This document shows positions 49,301 to 63,140 of a DNA stretch of 64,000 nucleotides, one piece after another. A program made the position numbers and the translations under genes. The DNA comes from Macropodus opercularis. Its lineage: Eukaryota > Chordata > Actinopteri > Anabantiformes > Osphronemidae. Below the pieces are notes generated by a model. The model did not search any database, was not told the DNA's origin, and saw nothing but the letters and a program-made list of their open reading frames with translations. The DNA is taken from positions 3,023,001-3,087,000 of the forward strand of contig CM061094.1 in assembly GCA_030770545.1 (NCBI GenBank), written 5' to 3'. How positions within the stretch are numbered: position 1 is the stretch's first letter; every line of letters begins with the position of its first letter.

Positions 49301-52300
49301 TCAGCTAAATAAGCATCTGCTTTTCTTCTGTTTTGCTTCCTGGTGGAATCCCTGATTCAGCCACACGACCTTTGATTTAATTGGTGCAGTACATCTTTCC
49401 CACTTCTGAAAAAACAAACTGCGTTGTTTGTCCTTACAAGTAATAATTACCATGTATGAAACCAAGAAGGGACACAAGTCTCACACAATACAGCATCCAA
49501 GATCAGTCCAACCAGTATTGATACCAGTACCCAGAATGCCTTGTGACTCCAGTAAAAACAATTGAAAATAAAAGATTTTGTTAGTTGTGTATGGCATTTA
49601 TATATTTTAGAGCTCAGTAATCTAAAGGTGCACACAAGGCTAATAACCCTTTAACTTTCAAAACATAAAGAACTTGTGACTAATACCGCATATCCCAGTA
49701 AACCCCCGTAATTCTGCCTGTGTGGGTGTGTGGCTGTGTGTTTTCCTGTGCACGTCTCTGGCTATGGATTAATAAGACATCAGATTTTTTTTAGTTCCGT
49801 GCCGTTCGAGCAGGCCAAGCAGACGTTCTGCAGAGTAAATACAGTCCAGTTGGTACCAGGCTGCAGGATTAGACGAGTGACTGAATATGTTCCCAGTCGA
49901 GTGTTTGTATGGATGTGCTGTGTGTGGGTGTGTTTGTGTGCGTACGAGAGAGAGAGAGCGAAAGTCGTGAGCAACCTCTCTCTCTCTCTAGTAGTTGGAG
50001 TTAAACGTACTGTAATGTTGGTTACCAGGAGGACTCGGCTGGATTAATATTAGTTGGAGGAATTTGAAAGTATAGCTGGAGGACAATTATGGGGGGAAAA
50101 TGGAGTAGTAGAAAAAGACGAAAGGCAGTTTAAGCAGTTGGTTGGTTACTGCAGCAGAGTTCGTACAGGGTTGTTACTATATGTTACTATGTCATGACAT
50201 TCTCCGACAGGTTTTTGGACATAAATTGCACTAGATTGATTAAAGTCTTTTGTTTGGTTCATCATAATGGCAGGAAAGCAATTTATAGATTACAGCAGTC
50301 TAGACAGTCATTGGTACAGTTTTACGGATTTACGCTGGATGCAAGTTCATGTAATGTGAAATTTGGTGAAACATTGTTTTGTTTAATATTTCTTGTCTAG
50401 AACAGACAGCTTTTTATTTAGGCTTTTTAAAAATTCAGGGCTTGATGGACAGTATAGGAAAAATATTGGTGCCTCTCTTTATAAGGGGGGGTTTGGATGC
50501 TGAGAAGGATGTTGGTAGAAAGGCTGGTGGAGAAAAACAGTCACTAGTCTTCTGGATGAGTCAACTGATTTCCTCCACAACAAAAACAGAAGCAGATTGG
50601 AAGCTTTATTAAATCTTTTATGAATCATGAAGAATCAAATGTTTCAACAAACCAACCAACCTCCAAGCAGGATGGATTCCCTTTGGAGAAAAGCATTTGA
50701 AACAGCACCTCTGAAGACAACTTTTTATAAGACTTTTACTGGAGCCGTCCATTTAATATTAATGTTGTCATTGATAATGAAGGAGCATAATAATGGTCGG
50801 GTTTGCACTGACTGAATAGCGTAGCAGTTGTAGTTAATTATCTGTAAATTATTCTGTTTGAAGAACTCACACACTGAGACTTTAAAATGCATCTCTCCTG
50901 TGTTTTTACATCTAGATGATTCCTTCAGTTCCTCTATCAATGGAAAACACATTGGCATGTGAAGAATGTTTCATTTAGAAACAAAACAAACGGTCTGGAG
51001 AGGGCAGAGGCACGAGGAGTTAGTTACTGTGGCTACACGGCAGTTGAATATAGTCACTTCTGTAATTACTGCTCGTAAGTATTTTGAATTTGTCTGACTA
51101 CAAATACAGTGATGGAGAAAAAATGCTGATGATTTTTAGAAACTTCTGGTGTGTTTGCAAAGTAGGGAGGAAAAGAGAGATAAAAGGCTGAGATGAGTCA
51201 TGTTACAGTAGAAGAAGAAGTAGAAGTACTTCGCAGTTTACGCTTTTGGTTCAAATGAAAAAAATTATTAGTAATTTCTGACAGCTGTAGTAATAATATT
51301 TCCCATAATTAATTAAATGGCTTTATTCTCTGATTTTTTTTCCCGGCCAAAGCAAAAATATAAACTAAACAACAACTATGTTTTTTAATCTGGATGTGAA
51401 ACAACTATGCTGAACTCCAGAACTTCCTGCCACTGTTACGGCTCTTTCTTCAGGGGCACCGTGACTTTTGTGCGTACAGTCAACATCAGAAGGCTCATGA
51501 TCAGCTGACAAACAAATATATTAAATTTTACACTTCATGGAGGAAGAGAAAAGGAAGCCTCGGTGGCAGACAGACCTGTCCGAAGGTGGACATCCTGTTC
51601 AAATCTGCATCCTGCTACCTTTTACTAAATTACTGACGCAGAGCTGCTAACAATGGATTCTGAAACATTTCCAGTTTTAGTTGTTTGTTTGTCATATAAA
51701 TAGATTTTGCGCATGTGGGTTAATGTGTGTGTCACCTGTTATACGGGTTTCTCAGCAGCAGGGCCTGGCTGCCAGTGCAGCTTTCTGAAGGCGTGTGGCA
51801 TCCGTAGACAGGAGGAGGCACGGGAGGCACGTACTGCTGCTCACCTACGCAGCAAGGACACAACATGCATTTACATCTCTGTGTGAAACTGATGGTAAAA
51901 CCCGTCCATGAATTTAAACCTTCCTCTTCCTCTCGGGTCGCTTTTGAACTCTGCCCTCTCCTGCCTTTTCCTATTTTTCTCCACTTTTACTAAGTTCATC
52001 TACAAAAAAACGAAAACACGCTCAGATTATTGTTTCTTTTTCTGTGCAGCAGTCTGGTGAATGGGTCCCTCGACGTTTTTCCACATTCCAAAATCTCTCT
52101 CAGCTCCCATTCTCTCAGTTATCTTTGCTGTAAAATTCTGCCCGAAATTTACAGCTTCATAAAACGCACACATTTAAATATTTACCAATAACATGCACAG
52201 AAGTAGGATGAAAAGGATTGGTGGGTGGATGAAAGAAGGGAGGAAAAGAGGGAGTTAGTAAATCAGGATGTGTTTGATTTATACCTCTGACAGGCAAGGC

Positions 52301-55300
52301 CACTGCAGAGATGTCAGAGTAAGAGACAAGACATTCCCTGGGTGAGGGCCACGGAGCTGCCGTACTAACACAGCTGTGCACCCAGACACGGGCTACGACA
52401 TATGAAGATCTGCTTTTGCTTTTATGAAAATAGATTTGTCATGAGCCTAAGTGACTAATGCACAGATAAAGATATATACACTTTTCTATAGCTGCAAGAG
52501 AGGTTAGATTAGGCTGAAGCAGGTTCAGCTGGTCGTCAATGTAAGACTTTTTTTAAAGGTCATGAGTTCAATTTCAACTTCAGGACTGTACTAGTTTTGC
52601 AATTTGAAAAATATTAGAACTCATGCATATATGTAAAACATGTATATAAAAGTCCTGTTTTAAATCAGAGACAAATGAAAATGAAACGTATTTCATTTAC
52701 ACAGGTGTGTCCTGCGTCAGAGAATGAAACCACACGGCGCTGGTGTACTGACCTATAGCGTTCTGCTGAGTTAGCGCATCTTCATGTTTGAAGGAGTGGT
52801 TGGAGAACTGTGAGCTGTGGTGCGTTGGAGTGTGACCGTAATTACCAGCACCATCAAATGCAACCGCGCCGTAACCTGCAACAAACAAAAACAACAAGCA
52901 TTAAACTCATGTTAAACTCAACACTGAAATCAATTTGTTTGCTTGATGTAATCAGTCTAATATTAATGTGCTTATTAAATGTCATTAAATGCAAATATAC
53001 CTTTTATCATTATGAGACCAAATAGAAGACTCAACAAAAAAACGTGTTTAGCAGAGGAGAGCATATAATTTACTGTTTTGATGTCATTTGAGATTTGATA
53101 ATAATATATGCATGCATTTATAAGTTCAAGCTGACAAATTCCATTCATTTATTAAGTATTGCAGTAATATATTACACGTTGTGTGTTTTCATTTTAAAGA
53201 GACACGTAGGATCAGTTTCTATGAAGGTGAAACTGATCGTGACACAGGGCTCCTAAGTATGTACACACAGCACACACCCTGCTGCTCAGAGGGCACCTCG
53301 ATCTTAGCCTGACACTCCAAATCAGACGTGACTCATGACTTAGGCTGACCTGAAGGGCACAAGACACTCTCATAAATCACCTGCATGCACCAAACACACA
53401 CACACACACACACACACTATGCAACAAGTCACTCGAACACACACAATCGCTCTCTCACACCACATACACCACATACATGCTTCATTAATTAAAATGCAAC
53501 ACTTTCACTGACTTTACTCTGTGGGTTGGTGGGTGAGGAGGACTCATTAAAATTCACCATTTGTCTTCCATTCACCTCTGTCTGACTCCTTTGTGTGTGT
53601 GTATGTGTGTGTGTGTGCGAGAGAGAGAGAGAGTGAGAGTGAGTGAGGTGACAACCAGTGAAGTCTGGCTATAACTTCTTTAAGTTCCCCACAAACTCTT
53701 ATCCTGTTTTTTGAAGAAACAACGGAAACGGGTTATTTCCAACAGTATCACTTTTTAACTTTGACTGCAGTTTGTCATGTCTTTCATCCCTTTATATTTG
53801 TTTTACTTTATTTATTTTGTTACATGCATTGGTCTTCTAACTGATTTACTTTTGTTGTTTTTTGTTGGTCATTTTATTTTAGGCACTTTAGTTGGAGAAG
53901 ACTGGCTGCTAACAGTTTACTGATATTGAACATAAAGACATAAAAACCCTAATTAACAAATAAAAATGAAAATCTTTCATCCATCTTTTGTTATTGCATT
54001 AACCGTAACGTTTCTATTAGCCTGTGTTTATACTGTGAAATTTTGAAATATGATCGTGCACCATAAAAGTGAAAATCCCTCCTCGAGGGCATTCTGTGGT
54101 GATGGGATGTTCCCTGCGCGACCCTGCTCTGCTATCAGCTCTACTGTGTGACCTGAAGCCTCCGTTAGTTTGTTTGTCTCTGCTCATCCAGCCACAGCAG
54201 GAGGGAGGAGGGGTGGCAGATACAACAGGTTAGAGGTCAGCTCAGCTCTTTGATTATCATGTTATTCCTAAATGATCTGCTTGATAAGCCTGTTATTACT
54301 AATTCATCTAGTGCGTAACCACTAACAGATTCAATATCCTACTGTACATAGAGAACAGCAGGATATAAAATCAGTACCCATCACATAGGATTCCTTTATT
54401 GATCCAATTAATTCTGCATCACCTTTAGCAAAAGAACAACTCGGTAAAAGAAAGGTCAAATCCAACGTCTATGTCGTCAATTAATATGTGAAATATATAT
54501 TTCAGGTAGGTGGTAGAAATACAATTTAGAATGAAATATCTGGATTCAGATTCAGTGTTTAGTGGTTCACTTGTTCTCACCGTAAGTTCTTTTTGTTCAC
54601 TTTTTCATTTAGGCCTGTTGTGAAGTTTTCATCATTAACATTAACTTTCTCTATAGATGCTCTATTTGCTCTAACAGATCAGCAATTTTACCTGACTGTA
54701 AAACAACACTTTCGTTTTAAAAGTCCTGTGATTGATTTAATGAAAGGATTCATACTTGTATGGTCGTGAGCAATACACGTGTAATTTTGTTTGTTTCTGA
54801 CACAAACACAAATTTAGGAGAAGTAGAAATATAATATAATTATAATAATAACTCAACTCAATAATAACTCAACTAACGTTTTTGCAGTTACACTCTTTAA
54901 AGCAAAATATATTTTCAAGCTTGAGTTGACACAACTTCAAAAGAAAAGAGTAATACTTATTTTTTATATTATTTACTGATGCCAACTGCTGTCACTGTTT
55001 TGTTGGTGGTATTTCCTCACATCATTTTACTTTCTCAAATATCATCTCTTTGTTGATCATATTCTTTGAGGCAGTTAAATGAGGCCTTCACACAAAGCGA
55101 AGCATCAGTTAGTTTGAACCATGTTAAATCTGGCTTCGTATAAAATACATTCATGTGAGGTATTAGTGGTTTTTGTGTCCGCATCATGATGCTTCACATT
55201 TATGTCACACAGGGAAGACCAGTTAAAAGTCGGATGATTCTCCTGCAGTCCTACCTGTCTGGTTGCGGGCTGCCTGCTGTGTGTCCATGCAGTTGGTCAG

Positions 55301-55726
55301 GTACGGCGTGTTGCTGAACATCCTGCTGGGGGGCTGGTGGTGATGTGTGGCGGCCACAGACGGTGGCTGGCTGGCTGCCGGAGCAGGTGGAGGCGCCCCA
55401 AATGCAGCCCCATACCTACAGGCCCCCGTCCCTGTAAACTGTCCCGAGAAGTGGACGGTGAAGGCGCTGAGACCACAGTGGGGGTCAGTGTCATGGTGGT
55501 GGGGGTCACCGGTGGCTCCCCAGCTGGGCTCCTGCTTAATGAAAGAGTGTGGTCCCAGGGAAGAGTGGGGTGCAGCTAGCGAGGAATAAGGGGAAGCAGC
55601 GGTGTGGAAGTCCAAGACAGGAGCCCACTGAGGGGCAGTGGTGACGGGTAAGGTCGGGCAGCCAGGGCTGGGGCAGGCCTGGACCGCGGGTAGGAGAGTG
55701 TTCAGGTCACGTACGTCTGAACCCAT
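40372..55726 (-). CDS. wt1: Wilms tumour protein WT1 homologue, 9 coding exons
   Basis: Minus-strand exons: 55726-55255, 52875-52753, 51844-51736, 48790-48707, 44722-44623, 41951-41810, 41285-41196, 40859-40767 (or 40776 for -KTS), 40493-40372; 1335 nt, 444 residues with KTS. WT1 is a nuclear zinc-finger transcription factor of kidney and gonad development. The N-terminus MGSDVRDLNTLLPAVQ, HSFIKQEPSWG and LSAFTVHFSGQFTGTGACRYG are WT1 hallmarks. Four C2H2 fingers lie at about residues 318-342, 348-372, 378-400 and 409-433, with CQRKFSRSDHLKTH and FARSDELVRHHNMH, and the protein ends NLTKLQLAI. The 17-residue exon 5 of mammals is absent, as expected outside mammals. Exon sizes 123, 90 and 93/84 equal those I recall for human. 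The introns total about 14 kb and hold mainly microsatellites. I cannot decide between wt1a and wt1b. Confidence 0.96.
40761..40780 (-). promoter_or_regulatory. Alternative splice donors producing WT1 +KTS and -KTS
   Basis: On the minus strand the exon end reads tacag|GTAAAACAA|GTGCGT. Using the first GT ends the exon at 40776 (-KTS); using the second, nine bases on, ends it at 40767 and adds Lys-Thr-Ser between fingers 3 and 4. The next exon starts GTGAGAAG, so both products stay in frame (TGEKP or TGKTSEKP). The string matches the human donor region as I recall it. Confidence 0.9.
40964..40980. repeat. Short (CA)n run upstream of wt1 exon for finger 3
   Basis: A CA run of about 17 bases lies in the intron just 5' (minus strand) of the exon encoding finger 3. 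Confidence 0.85.
43160..43198 (+). mobile_element. Possible piggyBac-type element terminus
   Basis: TTAA is followed directly by ccctcgtgcagccttcgagg and then ggtcaaaacgacccc. TTAA-CCCT and a short ggtc...gacc palindrome are typical of piggyBac-like non-autonomous ends in vertebrates. I found no matching inverted end nearby, so this may be a solitary relic or chance. Confidence 0.25.
44243..44402. repeat. Paired (GT)n microsatellites in wt1 intron
   Basis: GT runs at 44243-44276 and 44357-44402, the second interrupted by a G stretch, lie about 220 bases downstream (minus sense) of the wt1 exon at 44623-44722. Confidence 0.95.
46739..46773. repeat. (CA)n microsatellite in wt1 intron
   Basis: Two adjoining CA runs are separated by a short gtact interruption. 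Confidence 0.9.
49050..49079. repeat. (CA)n microsatellite in wt1 intron
   Basis: An AC run of 30 bases with one AAA interruption. Confidence 0.95.
53396..53419. repeat. (CA)n microsatellite in wt1 intron 1
   Basis: A pure CA run of about 24 bases. A GT/GA-rich tract follows at about 53593-53645. Confidence 0.9.
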
Positions 55727-56300
55727 CGTGGTCCAGGGACGAAGAAAAGGGGGATAAAAGGCTATTTTTAAATGTGATGTGCCTCCTTGTATCTGTCTGC
55801 TCGTCTATCGCCCTGCCTGTGGATGTCGCCGCAACAGCAACACTCAAAATCCTTTAGTCTACAGAGTCTTCTTTCCTCTCACTGTTGGAAGAATTGCGTC
55901 TTCTCTTTCATAAGCCTTAGACCGAGTTGTCGCCCATTGGTTGTTTACGACTCCGCAGAGCCACCCTGGAAACTTCAAGCCCAACAAAAGTTCATGGCAA
56001 CACAGGGAAGGCTCAGCAGCAGCGTGGGGAGAACAACAAAAACAACAAGAGCAAAAAAATCAAAGACAGCGACGAGCTGGGAGCTTGAGTCTCCATCCAC
56101 GCGAGCTGCAAAAGAAGGATTGGCTCAGAGAGACGGAGTCCATTGAAGGAGGACAGAAGGTTTGCGCTCTGAGCTCTCTCTGTGAATGGACACGGAGGAG
56201 TGAGGAGGAGTAGCCCTCTTTTCCCTCCATGTTCTCAGCCTGCTGCCTGTGTGAGAGGAGAGTAGGGGGTGGAGTCAGGGGTGATAAGGGACAGGAGCCT
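55727..56300 (-). promoter_or_regulatory. wt1 5' UTR and proximal promoter region
   Basis: This is the sequence immediately upstream of the wt1 start codon, with higher GC content than its surroundings and purine-rich blocks. No ATG in frame with wt1 extends the protein. The in-frame CTG start known upstream of mammalian WT1 cannot be recognised here. The transcription start is not determined. Confidence 0.4.
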
Positions 56301-57255
56301 TCTGACTTCATTCATTTACTGAATGCTGAACAGTACACTTGAAAATACATCCCACTATTCTCTTAAACAGCCTCATGTGCTCTATCAGGTTGGATGAAGC
56401 TGTGAAGAGAAGATCGTGAAGCTATTTTCGTTCAGCTCACTGAGAACTGCGTAATCTAAGGCTGTATAGAGCCAGACAGCTCTGCTCAACATTTTTAAGA
56501 CAAAGATTAATTTCATTTTTTGAATTAATAAAATTGTCATATTATAATAATATATTTAATGTGTAGACAACTTAGTGTATGATTCTGATTTTAAAAGACA
56601 TTTTAAAGGGCTGCAGCCGGAGCGGTACTGAAGGTGTGACGTGGACACGCAGCCGTGGGAGAAGAGGCCGCTGCATCCTGGACTCCCACGGAAAGAGAGA
56701 ACCGAAATGATCCTCCAGCAAAAATGCGACAAGCCCTTTAATACAAGCTTTAGTTATGAACAAATGAACATTGAATGCAGTGAAAAACGGGATCGCGAGT
56801 AAAAGTCCAAAAGGCCCGAGAGTCGATAAATCTTGAGGAGGGCGCCGTCAAGGCCTCAGGGCAGCTGGATCATTTTGTATGAAATTAAAATAAATAAAGT
56901 TACAATTTAAAAGGTGGAAAATGACGCTGATAGTGCAGGTAAAATCCGGTTCGTTTAATAATAATAGTTATAATTGTTATTATTATTAAATAATATTTTT
57001 TTCGGTCGTTACCGACGTGAAGTGTCCGTTTCTTGTCTCCTGTTGGTCGGTGGTTTTTTCTGCGGAGGAGAATCATCTTTTGACACCGGTAAAATGATGC
57101 TACATAGGAAAAAGAAAATCTGCTCCAGTTTATTAGAACACAGCTAAAGAAGTACAGAATCAAATGCTTATATTTTTATTTGATATTAGAATTATTCTTA
57201 CAGGTCTTAATAAATGGCCAAGTCCACATTCCGACACAAAAAAATAGGGTTTTAT

Positions 57256-57277
57256 AAAAAAAAAAAAAAAAAAAAAA
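57256..57277. repeat. Poly-A tract
   Basis: Twenty-two consecutive A residues in AT-rich sequence upstream of wt1. It could be the tail of a retroelement, but no element body was recognised beside it. Confidence 0.9.
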
Positions 57278-58252
57278 GGCTTCTTTAATTCAATCTAACT
57301 GAGCCAAAACCATCCGGATGCCGTCGGCAAACTGAAAGTGTCTTCTAGACGCATTTGGGGATGATTTGAGGACGAAAGCAAAAGAAACACGTCACAGTGT
57401 CGTATCTAACTCAGAATGTGCTTTTATTTGTTCTCTAGCTCAAAATCCATCTCTAAAATGACATATTGTGTTTTCCATCATGCGTGGTCTAATGTTTGCG
57501 AGCACACAAACATTCATTGATTCAGACATTATAATATTAACATCACTGAGCTGCTTCAGACGCCGGATGAGTGTGACGCAGCCTGCAGCGACTCATCGTT
57601 TCTGATCCCAGCGGTCGTGAAGCATCTGGGTACAAATCACTGCCAGAGTCACTCGACAAAACATAGCGTCCAAATTTGGGGAAAGGAGGAGCTGCCAGAG
57701 TGGAGCAGAGTCGTCTCATAACACCGAGCCTTGTTACGCCACAACGAATGACCACGTTCTAATTAACACCACAAGTACAGGAGCCCGAAATCCAAACCCG
57801 ATTCAATTAAACAGAAAGTGCACCTGTTTCATTTCAATTCATATCTTTAAATATATTGTAAAAAAAATTATACTAATTGATTATATTGATAAATAAATAT
57901 TAACGTGAAGGAAAAAGCAAATGAAAAACCGTGATGTGGAAGCAGGCTTTCTGTGGTAGTTTTTGACTTCATTTCATTCCTGTGCTTCTGCATTGGTTAC
58001 ATGGTTTGATGTTCGAATAACAATAATGAAATGGATACAATTGTGCAATTCCCTTCTCTCTATTGCAGATTTAAATGACTCTGAAAATGAAGACGTGACT
58101 TTGCATATATCAAAGCTACCTCTGAAATTCCCACTTTAAGGCTTGAAACTGCTTTATGAAATTTACAGTAATGTTGAGAAACTGAGTGAACTACCGTAAA
58201 AGACTTCTTTCAGTTCTTGTGTTCATAATGTCATTTGCATACACTCATTCAC

Positions 58253-58336
58253 TGTGTGTGTGTGTGTCTGTGTGTGTGTGAGAGAGGGTGTGTGGGGGCG
58301 TGTGTGTGTGAGAGGGTGTGTGGGGGCGTGTGTGTT
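58253..58336. repeat. GT microsatellite with G-rich tandem units
   Basis: After a GT run, a unit of about 28 bases (agagggtgtgtgggggcgtg and following GT) occurs twice in direct orientation. Confidence 0.85.
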
Positions 58337-60084
58337 GTCCTTGAGCAATGCCATTGCTTCTGATCTAAGACTGCAGGTTGTTTAAAGGTTATCTCTCACA
58401 GACAAACGTTCATGCCTTTGCCAGGTGTCTTGTGACCATAGTAACAAATGAGCACATATCATAGTGATGTATCAGTAATTTGGTATGAATCCATATCGTG
58501 AAAAATCAATCAACTTTTTGCGAATTCTAATGCTTTTATATGAGTGTAACACAGAAAAGGATTCTGTCATTTTATATTTTCCAGTTTTGTGAAAACCAAC
58601 TGGAAATCATGCCAGACTGAGAAACATCATGTTATGACGTACAAATGGTTGCACCTGTATTAATGTCATAATGACCTATTCAAACAATAAGAGCCGTTAA
58701 TATGGGAGTTTATGTTGGAATTTATGTCTGCATACAGACACACCTACTTGTTGCCCGATCAAACCTAAATATTAAACATGACGCTTCCTTCATACATAAA
58801 TACCCTTGTGTCCTAAAACTCTATTCCGCGGCGGAGTGGAATTTTTGTGAATGAATGCTTGTCCAACGCTTAGACGCTTTCTCAGATTTCTCAGCCCAGT
58901 GGCTCGACTGCTACGCCAGCAGGACGAATAAATAAATGAATAAATAAAATGCCTGCTACCCATAGAGAAATGTCTTGTTGCGTTCTGAATGTCCGTACCG
59001 CTAGAGACACAAATGCGGTTACACTCCCGCAGCATTAATGTGTATATTCACTGTCCTCCCACGTGAGTATCTGGCTACAGTACATCACAGATGCTCCTCC
59101 TGAGAGTCTCTGTGGCATCTACTGATCTGGCTGATCTGACTATTTTTTATGAAACATGAAAAAACACCCTCAGGAGCCAATCAACACTGATTCAATATGT
59201 GGAAACGGTCACTTATACTGTACAGTCACTATAAGGAACATGTACTGCACATTTAACTTCTAACTTCTACTAAAACAAATCTTTTTCGTAAACAAACACA
59301 AGATACAGACAGAAAATCCACTGGGACGGATGTTCCTCTGTTGAACAGCTGGACACGTTTAGTCATCACCATTTTTAAGTCACCTTGTCCTCTAACTTAA
59401 ATATAACATCTTCATTTTGAGACTTTTGTTTTTCCCTGACAGCGGTTCTTCATCCTATTGAAGATAAATCGATGTTCAACAAAGATGCTGGCCAACTGCC
59501 ACCAGTGGACACAAACACACACGCGCGTGCATACCGTCCGAAGCACTCGAGTATCACAGTTAAATTGGGTTTTCCCCCAGCGTTTCACGGAAGTGTCCAC
59601 TCAGCACTTTTCTTTCCCATCATGCTCTTCTGCTGCAACCAATTGCGGCGCTGACACATCTTAATTTATTTGGCGCTTTGGCTCTGCACGTCAAAGGAAG
59701 CGGGGCAGGTACAGCTGGAATTGCAGCCGTGTGTTATTGTGTCGAATGTGTTTGTGTATTTAAGGTATGTATGAGTTCATGTGTGAGACTTTGGGTGTAT
59801 CTGTGTTAATCTGATGAGCAGAGATAGATGGTGACTTAAGCATCTGGAAATCTAGTCTGGCTCTCTGCGCAAAGAACTGCTGACCCATGATTCAACTCTT
59901 CAATTCCGTGAGGAACGAGTACGAGAGAGACAGTGTAGTGGAAGCAAAGGATGAAGGGGGGGGGGGGTTGCTGTGTTAAAAGTGCTTGTCATGAAGACAA
60001 GAATCAATGTGTCTAACTACTTTGTTCATCCAAGAGTCCAAGAGTGCACATATGCATAAACACTTTCATGCAGACAGGCAGAGC

Positions 60085-60085
<1 letters not shown>

Positions 60086-60115
<30 letters not shown>
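60086..60115. repeat. (CA)n microsatellite
   Basis: A pure CA run of 30 bases upstream of wt1. Confidence 0.95.
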
Positions 60116-60117
<2 letters not shown>

Positions 60118-63100
60118 AGTCTGGTCGCTGTTTTACTTATGTACATGACTTATGTTGTTTTTTTCAGAGCCAGACAGTCGCTGACATGTATGGTATGAAA
60201 TGGATGTTGTGGTAATGAAGTGTGAGCAGGAAAGTCTGTCCTCTATACGTAATTTGATGTATAAACAAATATACAAGAGCCTATTCAAATCGCTACGTTG
60301 ATAAAATTGATGATGACCTAGCTTCTTCCATACGTATCATCAGATTCATCACAACGAACACAAACGAAAGTGTCTACGCTTGAAATTATTAACCAACTCT
60401 GTTCTGTTGCCTTAAACGTGAATTTTATTTGCCTCAAGTGATTATTATTTTATTTCACTTAGTCATTTTGTGTAGTGGTATGTTTGAGGGTTTTATTGTC
60501 TTATGGTGTATGTTCATCAGCTGAAGAACTGCTACGAACTACGAAACGAAAGAACTTTGTTGAACACGAACTGGGGAACGCTGTGAAGAATACACAACTA
60601 CATTATCAACGAATATTTTCTCGGGTGAAAGGAAACAATTGCAAAAGTTGTTTCACTGCTGTTTTGAGTCTTGTGGTCGTAAACACAAAGAAACAATTTT
60701 CTGCTAATATTTTATATCTCTGTTTGTGTTAGTGATGTGTTAGCAACTTTGTTGTGGTGCTTTCATGTGAAAAGTTTTATAAGATTATAAGAATTGCTGC
60801 TTCTCTCATGCACTTAAACACTTGCTTGATGTTACATTTGGCAACCAATGTTGATTTGGTTTGGGGAACCTTCATTGTGTTTCAACTCAGATGGGCCATT
60901 TTATATGACTTTATTTTTCCTAACTGGATGAAAGAGTTTTAAACTGGCCGAAGCATAAACCGAGAAGCTGGATACTTATTATCAACATCAATGGCTGCAT
61001 TCCATTTAGCTGAACCACATCCACAGCTCTGATACTGTGTATTCTGGCTCACTGGCGTGAATTACTGCAGTACCATTAATGTTCAAATGAATGTTATTTA
61101 TTACACCTGTGCATGTCTGCTGTGACAAGTCAAGCTGTAGAAAAGGTCGGCGTTTTTTCTCTGTCATGTATAAACAGGCAACGTTCACACTCGTAGCACA
61201 TTCTGTCCTAATAGTCTCCTGCTTCTTTGCTGTCAGTGGGGTTGAATGTTGGACACAGAGACGCATTTGTGTCTTTTGTTCTGTGTTGTGCTGATAAATG
61301 TACACTGATCCGTCATGATAAGCCTTGTGATCTCTGATAGGACTCAGACGGCGAAGCAAGCCAGCAGCACCCAAGTAGCCGGTCACCGGCACAAAACAGA
61401 TTCAGCGTCACGCTTCTGTTGCACTTGTCTTACAGTGTTTCATTTCGTCCTCTGGAATTCATAAACACAGATGCTGTATCTAACTACAGACAATCAGACA
61501 TCCTCTCTCTCGCCATACAGCCTTAACATGGCTGCCTGTCGTCCCAGAGGAGCGCTCAAGCATCTGACCAGTCGACCAAGAGATTGATGGCCCCCATGGC
61601 CAATGGAACACATTCCTGCTCTACGAACAACAAATTATCTTCAAATGAAAACTCGTCTACCTTACCCCCAGTGCTTTGTCTAGAAACACAGAGATCTCAG
61701 TGACCCGCGAGAAATGTTGTTTTTCCATACGCACTGGACTCATGTTTAGGCGGAGCTTGTTTAAATTAAAGACTACATCACTGTCACTAAGCCTCTACTT
61801 TCTTTTTTTCTCTCCCTGGAACAACAATCTCTTCAACACATCCTGATTTTAAAACAACATATTCAACAAACTAAAGTCAAAAGCTCAAATTCAGTACACA
61901 AATACAGTATTAGTGCCTTGAGATCACTTTTGAAACACTATGTGTGTAAAATATATTGCATTAATATATATATAATATAGATATACAATATGCCCCCCCC
62001 CGACGATTATTATGAATATCAGGATATAGCACCAGAAGAATACAACAGGTTGCAACACGTGTGTAGTCCAACAGATGGGGAAACACTTATCTTGTGTGTT
62101 TGTGTTTCTCAGAGGAAAGAGAGGAAAATATAAAGTGGTGTCAAGAGGGAGGTAGGATTATAAAGAAAGATGAGCTACTGGTGTTACAAAACACATTTTA
62201 AAAGGCATTTGGACACGTAGCATTTTTTTTAGGTCTCTGCTGAAACTATCCCCTTAACTGTAAGTCTGATGACTCACAGATAACAGGCTCAGGACTGGAG
62301 ACGACGAGAGGTTACGCCCTGGTTACACAGAGAAAAGTGGTTAATAAAACGGATGTGTTGTGTAACATGCCAGACGTTAATGAAAAAACACCAACAAGAA
62401 CATGTTAGGACAGACTATAAAATGGATGAAAAGCTTTAAGCTTTCGATTTTTTACTCACAATAACTGTGACTGAACTGAGGTCAACTGATCATTGTTTTT
62501 AAGGTTGGGCTGCTTCTAACTACAATTACAATTATAGTACAATAAATTTCTATCGAAAATATTATAACTATGGGACTCTTACAATAAACAATAAAATAAG
62601 CAATGGTGATGAACATTTTATTGTTTTTTTACTATGCATGCTGTACTTTTTATTTTTACACTTGAATTGGCCTTGGAAATACTTTTTCAAGTGCTCATGA
62701 CAATGATCAGAATATTATAAAAGCATGCCAACATACCAACTGTGTTACCCAGAATAATAATAAAAAGCTCAGATGACTTGAAGTATTGATAAGCATGTAA
62801 GACAGTCTCACACACACACACACACTCACTCCTAGTTTCAGCAAACTGCATTAAGTATATCATTTTCCGGCTGTTCATCCCTGGGTCCAAGGCTGAAGTA
62901 AGGACTTTCAAATCAGTATAGTATGTACATATATTTTCAGAGCAACAAATCATTGCTTTGTTCCATGAAATCCAGCCAATTTCACCAGACACAATCTCAC
63001 ACTGCAGACAAGACTTACAGTAAGTTATATCTGAAAGCAGATCCAAACATTTGACCCACTACACACTTCAATTGTCATCTATCAATAACCTTTTGTTGAC

Positions 63101-63120
63101 TGCATTCTTCTGCAAGGTGT

Positions 63121-63140
63121 GAAAGAAAGAAAGAAAGAAA
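63121..63140. repeat. (GAAA)n microsatellite
   Basis: A tetranucleotide GAAA run of five units. Confidence 0.9.

Noticed and set aside
61006..61392. Minus-strand open frame of 128 codons upstream of wt1
   Set aside because: It matches no family that I recognise, and there is no supporting splice or promoter context.
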